A stretch of 64,000 nucleotides of DNA, from the NCBI GenBank assembly GCA_022695795.1, contig MU404170.1:62001-126000 (forward strand), written 5' to 3'. This document shows, one piece after another, positions 1 through 11,426 of this stretch (position 1 is its first letter; every line of letters starts with the position of its first letter). The notes below the pieces were generated by a model, which was not told the DNA's origin, did no database searches, and saw nothing but the letters and a program-made list of their open reading frames with translations. The position numbers and the translations under genes were made by a program. The DNA comes from Biscogniauxia marginata (taxonomy: Eukaryota; Ascomycota; Sordariomycetes; Xylariales; Xylariaceae).

Positions 1-1045
1 AGGAAATTCACTAGGGAGTCGGAAAATTTCTGTAGAATTCATAGATCCTAGAATGATATTTTAAGGAGAATTACTCCTCTCCTATGTCGCCTAGGGCTGC
101 ATGAAGCTACAGAAGCTTGTCTTTACAATATTTTCACGATGGCTAATCAATATCAGAGTAATCAGAACATTGATCATCGCCAATATGATTCAAGAGCTCG
201 AATCGAATGGTTCGCCATACCTGCGTCTTTTATCTGTGAACAAAGTAAAATCAGATTAGATGTCCATAGATGACTAGCTCTACACTGGCTGATCCGACTT
301 TGGCTATGTATGCCCACTACAGGCAAACACGATTCTAGTAGGTACCGTTCTGCATGTACGTCTAGTCACCCAGTATCTGATCATTCTATTGCGCCATTTC
401 TGCATGTACGTCTAGTCACCCAGTATCTGATCATTCTATTGCGCCATTTCTGCATGATACAAAGAACACTGCTGACCATAGCTACGGGGATGATTCCGAA
501 GCTCCCCAAGCGAAAATGAGACACAAAACATACTATTGAGGTGAAGGACCAGGATCATGCCAATTGTAAGTTTTATGGGACCTAGAAAAAGCAAAATAGT
601 CAGCAAGGCCTCCTTTATTGAGATTATGCTGACCGCCAGTTAGCGTCTAGGGCTTGGAGAAAAGCAAGGTGGTAGTTGCCATGCAGGTTCTATATCTTCA
701 TGCACCACGAGAAGGAAAATGATCAGATTAGAGAAAAGCCGCCGCTAATCCACTGAATTCTGAGTGGCCGTTCAAGATCAACCCCCACGGGAAAAGGGGG
801 AGGGGTGTACAATATTATAATGCCATTTTTATGCATCTAAGCGTTAGATCTGAGAAAAGAAAATATTAGAATAGGGGAGTTCTCTATACATTCTTATTGG
901 ATTGTCAATTTAGTGTTAAAAGAGTTGAGCTGAACTCGGTGATGGATTGAGTCAATACAACTAAACTATATATTTCATCGTGGAGCCCCATTAAACGCTG
1001 CTCATTCTGATCTCATTATAGTTATTCTCCTCATTGACCACTCCA
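1..1045. other. 5' intergenic region with a 50-bp tandem duplication
   Basis: No convincing gene is visible. The one structure is a tandem repeat (separate entry, about 350-456). The stretch before the aminotransferase start is moderately AT-rich and should hold its promoter. A TATA-like run (AACTATATATTTC) lies near 964-976, about 75 bases before the start codon. Confidence 0.5.
350..456. repeat. Perfect 50-bp tandem duplication plus 7-bp partial third unit
   Basis: A 50-base unit beginning CTGCATGTACGTCTAGTCAC occurs at 350 and again at 400 without a mismatch. The next seven bases (450-456) start a third unit and then diverge. The identity suggests a recent duplication or slippage product. 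Confidence 0.9.
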
Positions 1046-2552
1046 ATGGATTCTGCTAAGACAGATCGTGTGAAGCCGCCCCCCGTGCAGACACTGGACC
1101 ATGATTTTCACAGTGCGTGGGGGTGCGTCTACTCCAATCACAGCACATTTGGAGATGAGACGGTTTTAGGACTATGGCAGCAGTATGCCTCTGATCCCGC
1201 GGTAGTCGATCGAAAATATCATATGCTGCTTAATGAATATACTATGTTATTCAGCACCTTTTTCGACGGCTACTATCCTATTTCGATGCATGCACACGCA
1301 TCCGATGCGCTTCTACCGACAACCATCGCTAGTCTGATCCTGAATACCGTTGCAACTAGTCCCTTGGTTCTAAATTCTCCCATGTTGGCACCAAGGGCGA
1401 ATGAAGATCCAAAGGATACAGGAAACAGAATACGGGAATTCGCTCTGAATTTCCTGGGTTGGAATACCAACCATGTCCAGGCACCAAACTTTGTTGTCGC
1501 CGAGGGCATTTACGGAGCTGGCTTTGGACCTCTGGTAAGTCCACCCCCCTTGTGACTGGCGCACATGAAACAGCCCCTGATGAAGTTTGAGAAAGGCCCA
1601 TACCTCCAAAGAATGGGAAATAAATGCCATCGCTTCAGGCCCGAAACCTGTCGTGGTCAACATCCGGGATGCCACCCGGGAGACCTTGAACGCCAAGCTA
1701 GCGGAGGCGAAGGCGCAAGGTTGCATCGCGGTAGTCTTCGATATGGTCAGCACAGAAGACGGCTCCGTGATGCAGCCCGAGCACTTCGCCATGCTCAAAG
1801 CATGCTGCGCGCAGAACAGATTGTTTATCATCGTCGACGAGACGATGACCGCAATCCGGTGCGGCGCACCCTTCGCTTTCCAAAGAGAAGAATACGCACA
1901 AGAAGAAGCGGACAAGAAGCCGGATCTCGTCATATTCGGGAAGGGTATGGGCATTAGCGGCATCGCAATGGGCTTCGACGGGGCGATGACCAAAGGCCTG
2001 ACGTACACGAAAGCAGAGGACATTCAGCAGACGATTCGGTACTGGCGCGCTCTGGTGAGCCGGCCCGTCAGAATGCCCGTTCTTATCGAAGCGCTTGGCA
2101 TTCTACGTACGGCGCGGGCGGAGAACTGGGCGACTCGAAGCATCAAGATCGGAACCGCCATTCGCGAAGTCGTCCAGGAGCACGAGCCGGCTACAAAGGT
2201 GCCGGGTGCGATTCGGGGGCTAGGTGCCATGATTGCCGTCCACAGGGACGTGGCGATGCGCTTCCGCGTCATGTCCGCCATCCGGCGACGGAGCCCTTGG
2301 GTACGATGGCTGCCCAAGTTGAGTGGGACCTCGGCCGACCGCGACGCACTTATACGACAGGTTTTCGGAGAGCAGAGCAAGGAACAGAGGCAGAAACTAG
2401 CAGTAGAAGCGGATCGGCACGGGACTATGCCTCTCTGGTGTTTTATATGCGGGATAGAAGCTACCTCCGAGGATTGGTGCCGGGCATGTTGTCTTTCCGT
2501 CTGCAACAATGAGGTCTGTGTACAGGCCTTTAATAGGCACGCTTGTATCTAG
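1046..2552 (+). CDS. Class III (PLP-dependent) aminotransferase-like protein
   Basis: Two exons, 1046-1534 and 1596-2552, joined in phase 0 across a 61-base GTAAGT...AAG intron, give about 481 aa. The upstream in-frame codon at 1034 is TTG, so ATG 1046 is the start. The core matches the large domain of class III aminotransferases: VDETMTAIRCG (Asp ~244, cofactor ring contact) followed about 35 residues later by IFGKGMGISG (Lys ~279, expected PLP Schiff-base lysine). A RGLGAMIAV segment corresponds to the small-domain RGxGLM motif. The usual glycine-rich GxEA motif is not evident, so this is a divergent member. The last ~40 residues are Cys-rich (CFICG, WCRACC, CNNEVC), which is unusual and might bind zinc. 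The gene is tail-to-tail with the tyrosinase. Substrate unknown; amino-group transfer for a tyrosine-derived metabolite is inference. Confidence 0.75.
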
Positions 2553-2755
2553 CATACGGGACTTATGACATGGTATAAACGAATGTATTTAAGATACTAG
2601 TATAGCGAATGTCCATCAAACAGTATTCAATCTTGCCTTCGTTGATATCTTATTTGCATGTATCCCATTTATCCAAAATAATAATCACTCTGACCGCAAC
2701 TGCTAACTTTCAGATGGTAGAACAAATGAATATATCTGCTATTGAACATTGGATA

Positions 2756-5654
2756 TTAAGAGATTAGACCCGTTTGTTTGTAGGTTGTTACTGTCAGACT
2801 CCTTGCCAACACAGGCTCTGGAGTCCCCGGCATCGTCCAGTACCTTATATGAGTCACACTCTTTCCCTTGATAGCTCTATCCAAAGACTTGATCTCTCGT
2901 CCATCGACGAATATATTGAATGAGTCCGCCTTAACATCAATCCTCAGCTGAGGGTTCTCTTTCTCAAACCAAGGTCTAGGTTCGAGCTCCGTCAGTCGGC
3001 CGTAGCCGTGACCTGCCGGCTTGCTGCTGCATTGGAGAACTCTTCGTTTGCTTAGAATAAGCACGCTGAGGAGGACATCGTAGTTTTCCACGTCGTGGGC
3101 GTCTGCTGTGCTCTGAGAGTCTAGGTATAGCAGTGCTACGCCTGTAGTTCTTTCGCGCTTCGGGATATCGAGGTTGATGTATGGCGACTTGATAACAATG
3201 GAGCCACCAGCGGACACGATCTCTCGAAGCGCTGTGATCTTGTAAACTGGAATGTCGTTCAAGACAACTCCTCTGGGATAGGCAGTTAGACCAGATTTAG
3301 CTGCAGGGGGAAATTGACGAGGGAGCTTACGGCGTAGAAGGGATAGTCTTGGCACCGGTCCCAAGAGATGGAATCACCTCAGGTTCTGTGAATTCCGACT
3401 TATCTTCGGGGTTCTCAGAGTACTTCATCTTCGTTTGCGAAACGGCGACTTGGAGTTTCAGCTTGGGGCCCCATCTGTCTTCAGAAATCGGCTTTCCAGC
3501 CTATTCATCTTTGTCAGTATCACTCATTTGAGTATCAATTTTAGATGTTGGCATACCATTGTGAGCCTATAATAAAGCCCCGAGAGGAATTTCTCGACAG
3601 TGACCTTATTAAGGTCTGACAGTTGTTGCTGTTGAATCATTTTGATGAGGTATGAGGTAAGCGGGACGTACGCTGTCACTTGTACGTCGTCGGCTTTCCG
3701 CTCACGACAATTAGTGCAAATCTCCTTTCCTTCATATTCATCTGGTTGACTGAAGTTGTATACGTTCGTGACAAACTCGTCGATATGATATGTCTTTTCC
3801 GTCTTACCTTCCGGTCTGAGATAGACTTCGAGGTTGAATGGGTGTCCATCGAAAGCAAATCTTATCAATAAGTTTAAGTCTAAGATAAGAATTCCGGGTT
3901 CTAGAGGCAACTTACTTCGAGTACCGAATGCTGACAGCGTAATCGTTTAATTCAACGCTGCCTCGGTCTTTGATTTCCACCCCCTTCGGCAATTCCTTCT
4001 CGGATGCCGCCATTTGTAAAGCCTCTCGCCGCGAGATGCCGTATGTCTCATTGATATCCGCAAATAGCTTAGCCTTGTAGTCTGCTCCACCCAGCCAAGG
4101 CCGTAGCTCAGGGTACGTGTACCCAAGTTTGAACCAGTCTCTAGTGTCGTCGGGCATCCAGACACTACCCTCCACATCTTTGTGAAAAGGCCGCAAAGGA
4201 GTCTTGCTGGTGACCACATCCCCCATGCCAATCACTTTTTGGTCAAAAGGTTTCTGATTGTCGGCAACAAACCACTGGTCGGGGTTCAAAGTCTGCCAAA
4301 TAGCGAATAGGCGGTCGATGTTACTGTCACGAGGAAAGAGAGAGTATCAGCGGCAAGGCATCAAAGAAATTGAGTTGTCGCCTTACCAGTGATGGAGCCA
4401 GAATACTGGGTCAAATGTTGCAACGGGAATTTGAGACATGTGTCCGCCGTCACCACCAACCCAGTAGTGGATGTTATTGTGAATAAACTCTAGGTTGATG
4501 TCATTTGTGACCTTGGTTATGCTTGCGGATGTCATGTCCGCATCCCTTGCCAGAGTTGCAAAGTGAGAATAATCCATCGGATAGGTAAGTAGCCTGTACA
4601 CAAGCTCCGCAGCAGTTCCATAATCGAACCCGTTGACCGCGCTGTGTTCGGTCATGAAGGTATTTGCCGTATCCTCGTGAACAACGCCCTCTTTCCAGGC
4701 CTTGCTTTTAGGGTCCCGCTCCACAGCCGTAGGACAGCGGCTCGTGGCGTAGCATTCTCCGTACTAAGAACACTTTTGGATTAGCAAGATGTAACTAAGA
4801 TCATTGCGTTCTACTCTGTCAAGTTCTCTACTGCCTACCTCTATAAACTCATCACCATCTGGAAATTTGAGCGTCCCCACTCCATAAGCACCCATATTCT
4901 TATCAGTTGGTATCTTGAACTTGTATAGAGGGTTGTCTATAGTCATTTGAGAGTCTCCGAGTCTGATATTAACTTCAGGACAGCACAGAAGATATGGCAT
5001 CTTGGGATTCTTTGCCCAGTCCCAGAACGGGAGTCGCCATGTCCGTGCAGCATCAAAGAATTCGGATTGCCTGTGTTGAGGCTGCTCTGGGATAACCTCA
5101 TGTACCATTATCTCGTAGATACGTTGCTATATGCTTCTGTAAGTGTGAAGTGGAGGGGTGGGGAGTGAATAGCGCGTGTACGTGCCTCGTAGAGCAGCAT
5201 ATAAGGCCGATGCCAAGGGGGAAACAAATTGTTGGCATGGACACAGTAACCCTTGACATGGGCTTCTTTAGTAGTAACACTAGGTTCATCCCAAGATGTA
5301 TAGGGCATGCCGTGTATGCCTTCGCGACATTAGGCCTATTTACAATATTCCAGGGGATCAGAAAACCTCACCTGCAATTTGAAAATATGAATCCCTTGAT
5401 TCTGGTACAATGGCTTGGAATCTCTTGAGAGAAAGGATGAACAGAACAACTTGGGTCCGGTCTTTGGGGTCTTGGCTTTCGCTCCATTCCTTGAACTCCC
5501 TCCTGATCGGAACTTGGGCACCTAGGTCCAACCCATCGTGAATTCCCCTGATTGGATAGAATTCGTAGGGCATCGTCGTTGTGTTAATGACACGGATAGT
5601 GCTGACAAGCTTGAGGGCGATCAACAAGTCTGCTGTCGGCTGGAAGTTGGGCAT
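2756..5654 (-). CDS. Tyrosinase (type 3 copper monophenol/diphenol oxidase) with extra C-terminal galectin-like region
   Basis: Eight exons read on the minus strand: 5654-5372, 5319-5186, 5126-4839, 4763-4387, 4323-3916, 3860-3557, 3500-3331, 3272-2756. All junctions keep frame and give 826 aa. Copper A ligands are H97 (GIHGMP), H122 (YCVH) and H131 (PWHRP); C120 two residues before H122 matches the thioether cysteine of fungal tyrosinases. Copper B ligands are H330 and H334 (IHNNIH) and H360 (FWLHHCNID). Residues ~490-640 match the fungal tyrosinase C-terminal domain, with a CTNC motif at 545-548. Residues ~656-826 are an extra beta-rich extension, probably galectin-like. Intron 2 uses a GC donor. 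No signal peptide is visible, so it is probably intracellular. It oxidises phenols to o-quinones (melanin or natural-product chemistry). It is divergent from the NRPS-like gene, sharing an ~800-bp promoter region. Confidence 0.9.
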
Positions 5655-6458
5655 ACGTCCATTTCTACAAATGAATAGAAGAAGGTAGTGATATAGGAGA
5701 GGTATCAGAATTCTAATGCCTTGTTGCTTATTTCTAGGTAGGCTCAGTGGGTGTCATTACGCGATAATGCAATAATCAGCTGAACTTGTACGGTGTTTCT
5801 CCAACGAGTTGGGCTTGAGAATAAAGGGGGGGTCAGGGGGGTGAGTGTAAACCCCGCCCTGGGAACGTGGGGTTGTTGTCCAGCCTGCCTCGTGCACGGC
5901 ACTCTGGGATTTTCTTACTATATTAGGAATGTGGGTCCTTCTAGCGGTTTCCTGGCTCACCCGCCAAAGCCGCACTAGCAAGGATGCTGAACCAAGATTT
6001 GTGGCCGGCTGTACGAAGTGTTGTAATCTACACCATCCAGCTATCGCGAAGTCTGATGAGAAATGACGAGTAATGCTCGAGGCAGCTGAGCGGTGCATAT
6101 AATGAATTTCGGTGTAGACAGATCTTCGGTGGGGGTAGTGTGGCTGTTAGTTTATTCTAGAGCCGAGACAGGGCTATGTAAAAGCAGTCGAAGATCGACA
6201 TTGGTATGTAAGAAGTAAGACAAAGGAGTAACAGACATCCGTGTCTTACAGCATAGATATAAGTTAATTCTATACTTGAGACATTGAGAATATATTATCA
6301 CTAACACTAGTGTTGGTTCCGTGTAGCCAGATCAATTTGCAAGATTTCAGTTATACTGGCATATTGTCTTACTACCAACCCCCTATCAACCCCCCCACTA
6401 TCCCGTACCTTTTGAATATCATAGAGAAATTCGGATTTTCTTTCAAGGTATTCACACC
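5655..6458. promoter_or_regulatory. Shared intergenic region between divergent tyrosinase and NRPS-like genes
   Basis: The starts of the minus-strand tyrosinase (5654) and plus-strand NRPS-like gene (6459) are 804 bases apart with no supported ORF between. Such head-to-head spacing in fungi often gives co-regulation. The NRPS-like start sits in a good context (CACACCATGGGG). No specific factor site is claimed. Confidence 0.5.
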
Positions 6459-8956
6459 ATGGGGATAGACTATTTTCAACGACATAGAATGATGATGGGT
6501 TGGGTCAAGCGAGATGAGGCAGGGAGCCCGCCTGATCGTTCGAATTGTCTCCTTCCAGGTTCGAGTACCGTGATGGGGGTTTCTGGGAAAAGTATTGTCA
6601 AGGTTGATATCGGTCAAGGACAGACAGCTTCATCAACTACTATCTCGGAGATTCCCTTCCAAGTACTACTGAAAGCCGCATGGTTTTTGACGCTGCAATG
6701 CTTCATCGTCGCAGACACCATTTCCTTCCAGTTCACTAACACGCGGGATACAAAGGAAGGTGAAGCTGGAGAAGCCTTGCCGGTCATTTATATTACTCGA
6801 ATTCATCCTGAAGAGAAGGTCTTTTCCTTTTTACGACGCTTAGATAATAGCCACAACCCTTCTGCCATATCTGATTCTTTCGGCTATAACATTGATGTCG
6901 TTGACAAAGAGTCGTCTCATCACCGTTGCAACACGGAGATCTACCTTTGCGAAGGGAAGGCAGACCCAAATGGAGCGATCAAGGTTCCGAACTCCGACGT
7001 AAGTTTACCTAACGTTTCAAATAAGCCTCGCGTGGAGCGTGTTACTAAGATTGCTTGAAGAAAGACCTCAGGCTTGTTGTCACTCGTTCCGACTCTCAAG
7101 AGTATACAGTGTTAGAGCATAACATAGCTCATACTAGCAAAGACATGGCAATGAGTGTTCTGCTCACATTTCGGCACCTCTATTCACAAGTCACAAACGC
7201 GCCAGAACATCTCACCTTGGGTGATATAGACATGTGCCCGCGCTTAGACTGGGAGGAAATCCAAAGGTCGACACGCTTCAAACCGGTGTCTGCACCCGAG
7301 TGCTTACATAGCCTGATAATAAAGCAATGTAGAGCACGACCCGATGCCATGGCAGTATGCTCGTGGGATGGGAATTTGACTTATAGGGAGTTGGACGACC
7401 TATCATTGCGTATTGCGCATCACCTGTGCCAACTTGGCGTTGGATCTGAGGTTTTTGTGCTTAGCTGCTTCGAAAAGTCAACCTGGGCTATCGTGGCTCG
7501 ATTGGCTATTTTACGAGCTGGAGGCGCCTACATCTCCATTCATGCCAGCAATCCTCCAGCTTATTTACAATCTGTGATAAGCAGGACTGAAACACGCATT
7601 CTCCTCACCGATGCGAACTATGCCCAAAGCTTTCGAGAAACAGTCCCGATTGTAGTGGAGCTGTCACCCAGGTGGTTGCAAACTCTCCCGACGCCAGGTG
7701 GTTTCGATGTTTGTGAGACAGTGCAACCCGACAATGCATGTGTAGTTCTCTTCACCTCTGGCAGTACTGGAACGCCAAAGGGGATTGTCCAGACGCACCA
7801 GGCGTATGTGAGCGCTATTGAGAACTATGCGAAACACCTCGGACTTGGTACCCACACGAGGTTCATGCAGTTCGACGATTATGCGTTCGATATCAGCAAT
7901 CTGGAGTTCCTCGTTCCGTTGATTGTCGGCGGCTGTTGTTGTGTTCCTGCGCCCATGAAAACGATTCATGACCTTTCCCGGGAAATCAACACGCTTGAGG
8001 CTAATATCATTTTCTTAACACCCACAGTGTCAATCAAGATGGAACCTAGTGGTGTTCCGTGCCTCGAGACGTTGTGTATTGGAGGAGAGCCTCTTCCAAA
8101 AGATCTTGTCGCCAAGTGGAGTGGAAGCACCACGAAACTGGTCAACCAATATGGGATGGGGGAGGTCGCTATATGTTGTGCACTCAATGATGATATCGAT
8201 CCCGTGGGTGGTGCGAAGATCGGACGCCCGCCGACCGGGGCTATATGGGTTGTTGATCCTTCATCACCAGAGAAGCTCATGCCTATAGGAGCAGTAGGCG
8301 AGCTGCTAATAGAAGGTCCGCATCTCGCTCGTGGATATCTCGATCAGACATCCACGCGTCGCACAGAGGCCGGATTCTTGACTACAGTACCACGGTGGAT
8401 GAAAGAAATGCACCCGGATAGGGGCGCCACTCGAATATACAGATCGGGAGACCTCGGAAGACGGAATCGTGACGGCACAGTGACGTATCTCGGGCGTAAG
8501 GACACCATCCTTAAACTCGATGGCTGCCGTATTGATGCTTTGGAGGTTGAGCATCAGGCGCGCAAATGTCTTTCGGATGCGGACACCATCGTGGTCGATT
8601 TACTTGGAATCATCAATGGCCAAGAGGACCCTAGCTTGACAGCTTTCATCTATCTCGATGCACACCCCTCAAGTACAGAGCCACTAGTAAATGGTGTACC
8701 TGTTCTAAAGGATACCACAGAAGATTCTATCTTAGCCGAGAAAGTCGAGGGTATTAAGTGTTCGATAGCGGAGGTGCTACCGCGTTACATGATCCCCACG
8801 ACCTTCGTTCTGATGACATGGGTGCCTCGAACGGCGTCCAAGAAGATCGATCGCAAAAAGATACACATGATGGGACAGGCATACTATCTCTCTCGGTTGA
8901 AGCAGCGATCCAAAGATATGTCCTACGCGCAAAGAATGCATACCCTCCCTATCTAG
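6459..8956 (+). CDS. NRPS-like enzyme: partial condensation domain plus adenylation domain, no carrier or release domain
   Basis: Two exons, 6459-6998 and 7061-8956, joined in phase 0 over a 62-base intron with a GTTACTAAG branch region, give 811 aa. Residues 1 to ~230 resemble the C-terminal half of a condensation domain (VLLKAAWFLTL is typical) but lack an HHxxxDG motif, so this part is probably inactive. Residues ~258-800 form an adenylation domain: LTYRELDDL, A3 FTSGSTGTPKG (~411-422), A4 FDIS (~457), A5 NQYGMGE in place of NxYGPTE, A7 YRSGDLGRR, A8 GRKDTILKLDG, and A10 KKIDRKK with the catalytic lysine. The aspartate of A4 that contacts an alpha-amino group is kept, so an amino acid is a likely substrate. 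No LGGDSI-type carrier motif or reductase/thioesterase follows. It could supply an aminoacyl adenylate to a separate carrier protein, or be a truncated NRPS. Confidence 0.85.
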
Positions 8957-9386
8957 GATGCTGCTATGAACTAAGAGAATTATATTTTAGAGTACAGTTA
9001 GATGCAAGTTTCAGAGAATGAGACATATGAAAAGGAAGTTAAAATAGCTTTAAGGTTAATGTACTTACAAGTGAGCGCGCAATTCATGCAAGGTTCAGTA
9101 TAAACTCATCTACATATATACCTAGTTACAATATTAATACCTTGCGACATAAAGTACTTGGTAGGTTGTCCAACAACATTGAAGGCTTTACGAACTTTGG
9201 ACCTAGTATTTCGAAGGTATCTAGAATTCTCTGCCTAGCAACGAGACCGGAGAAACGAATGACTCATGCTGATATACCAGCTCGTTAGAAATGTGGGTAG
9301 ACGTTCAAAACCAAGTAATTAACAGCCTTTGGGAAATGAGCAGCGATAATTGCTGGTAAAATCCATCACTAAACCTGAAATGCAGA
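8957..9386. other. Intergenic, 3' of NRPS-like gene
   Basis: No supported gene. I searched here for a missing carrier domain in all frames of the visible translation and found none. The stretch separates two convergent units. Confidence 0.5.
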
Positions 9387-11426
9387 CTAGTACCCCGTAC
9401 CCCCGATACGGACAAACTTCAGAACTCCATTCTCGGCCTTTTTAAATTCGACGCCAATGCCTTTCACCATATCCTCCAGCTCGTCCATACTATCCTGCTC
9501 CTCCAGAAGCGATTCGGCCTCATCGTGGCGATCAAAGCCATGATATAAAAGCGCTAAAGCTGAAGACTTGAAAAGAGGCTGGTTACTAGTCCACATGATC
9601 GTGATTGCGAGTAGTAGCGCCGCCAGCAACACCTCCATGACAGGTAGGGTAATCCATCCCCAGCGGACATGCCAATAGGTCTCCCGGTAGAAAGCTTTGC
9701 CAGGCCACAGTTAAGCCCACTCATTATCGCCTGGCGCGGAGCTTCTGAGCTGGTTGGTCAAGGTGTCTTCGACGTTTTTCATGAGATTGGCCAGGTCCGT
9801 AAAGTACATAAACTCGCCCATGCTGAAATCTGTTTCTACCGATTCACGGGTGAGTGGTGACTGTAGCTCGCGAGTAAAGAGCTTGTCAAGATATTGCCAT
9901 AGACCACTACCGAGCGATGTAGTAATATTGAAATTTTCTCCTGAGGAACTAGCGTAGTACACACCCCAAGGTTGCATCCCGTGGGGAATTATGTCGTCGA
10001 GTAAGAGGGGTTCGGACATGTAATCGACCTCCTCGATCCCCGCTGGTGATGCAACTACACTGTGGTATGTTTTAAGGCGCCATGTCCATGTCATAGTAAA
10101 TGTCTGGATATTCTCGTCTGAGAAGGTGGTCCTGGCGCCGTTCACCACAGCTTCGAAGACACTGTTGGAACTATCTATAGACCCCGAAGTGTTAAACAAT
10201 GCAGTGCCTCCACTGCCTCCAACCGCAGACAACATAATAACGTCATCTCCTTTAGGGAAACTGTAAATATACGTGTCGTGGAATGTTTCGTTGTTGTATG
10301 CTGGCTTCATGATGTCGGCGAAGTTTTCAAAACTTGAACAAACTGTTAAAGTAGTGAATTGGTTCCATGTACACCGCGAAGCTGTTTGTGGACAACGGAA
10401 ATTTACTTCTGGGATGGATCCAACTGCACCATTGCTATACTAGTCTGGAGCTTCAATAGCTCTCCATTTGGGTTTCGGGGCCCTGCCATGAAGTATTCAG
10501 TGTCAAGATATACATGATGAGAATATGAAAGATATGTTACGCACCTCCGTAGGAATTCAACGATCCGGACCGTATTGCTCTTGAGCTATAGTTCTGAGCT
10601 CTCCCAATCTGTGCCGTAACATTGGGCAGGGGTGCCTGCCTGCTCAAGGGTTCGAGTATCTGCTGCGCGTTCGGCTCTATAGCTAAAGCAACTAACATGA
10701 TAAACGATAAAGCCCACGCGGTAACGACTTTGAGGCGACCAGTAACTATCAGTACGAATGATCCCCATGGTCCCCGGCTAGCTTCGTCATAAGTTGGAGA
10801 TAATTCAGGGGGTTCAGTCGATATTGGAAGTGATCCCATTTCAGCTGGCTTAGATAAGAAGCAATGGGGGCCATCATTGTCGTCTTAGCAATCGTCGTAA
10901 GAACTGATATGAGGGAGCTCGGTTGGATTGCATACGACCAAGACTCTATCGACTTATCATCGACCTGTTTGAGAACCGGTATGATCAGGCTGACACTGAT
11001 AATACTTAGACGAGAACCTCCTATCTCCCACCACCACCACCACCAAGAGAAATGTCTGTTTGAGTGCCTTGACATCAACCTCCTAGGACTCCTGTCTTTC
11101 TGATAGGTCTCTTGCCCATTGTATAATGGCTCGATGTCATGGATCCTGGGAGAATCTATCCCGCCACTCATTCCCGATAGGCTGGACGAAAGATCAAAAT
11201 TGTCTTCCGTAGGATTCTCGGCATGGTTTTGCTGTGGCATCGTAAGAGAGCTACTGGGTGAGCCCTCAGCCATAATTGAGCCAATTATCGATCTTTTGGA
11301 TGAAATTTGGAGTTCCTCAGGCACAAGCGCTTGCTCGCTATAAGTATTGTTTTTGGTTTGTTGAAGACGCGAGATGCTTTGCAGTAAAGAATTTAGATTG
11401 AAATCTGACTTGCTTGGGGTGAACAT
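9387..11426 (-). pseudogene. DUF3176-like fungal integral membrane protein, broken
   Basis: Read on the minus strand, the parts assemble into a fungal DUF3176-type protein. There is a low-complexity N-terminus, then six tryptophans before EIGG and the first membrane segments, then QLKWDHFQYR, then YDEASRGPWGSF, a further TM segment, a CTWNQF...TVCSSFENF stretch, and a final TM block (VRWGWITLPVMEVLLAAL). An intron at 10544-10483 fits in phase. Three lesions break it: a 1-base frameshift at ~10790-10793, another at ~10431-10434, and an in-frame TAA at 9713-9711 (reading resumes in the same frame with LWPGKAFYRETY). Both frameshifts would be repaired by one more base in a T or A run, so consensus-sequence error is a live alternative. 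The TAA is one C-to-T change from CAA. Function of the family is unknown. Confidence 0.75.

Noticed and set aside
1370..2023. 217-codon minus-strand ORF across the aminotransferase
   Set aside because: Shadow of the plus-strand gene; the plus strand carries the PLP motifs.
5757..6098. 113-codon minus-strand ORF between tyrosinase and NRPS-like gene
   Set aside because: No domain, low-complexity composition, and it lies in the shared promoter region.
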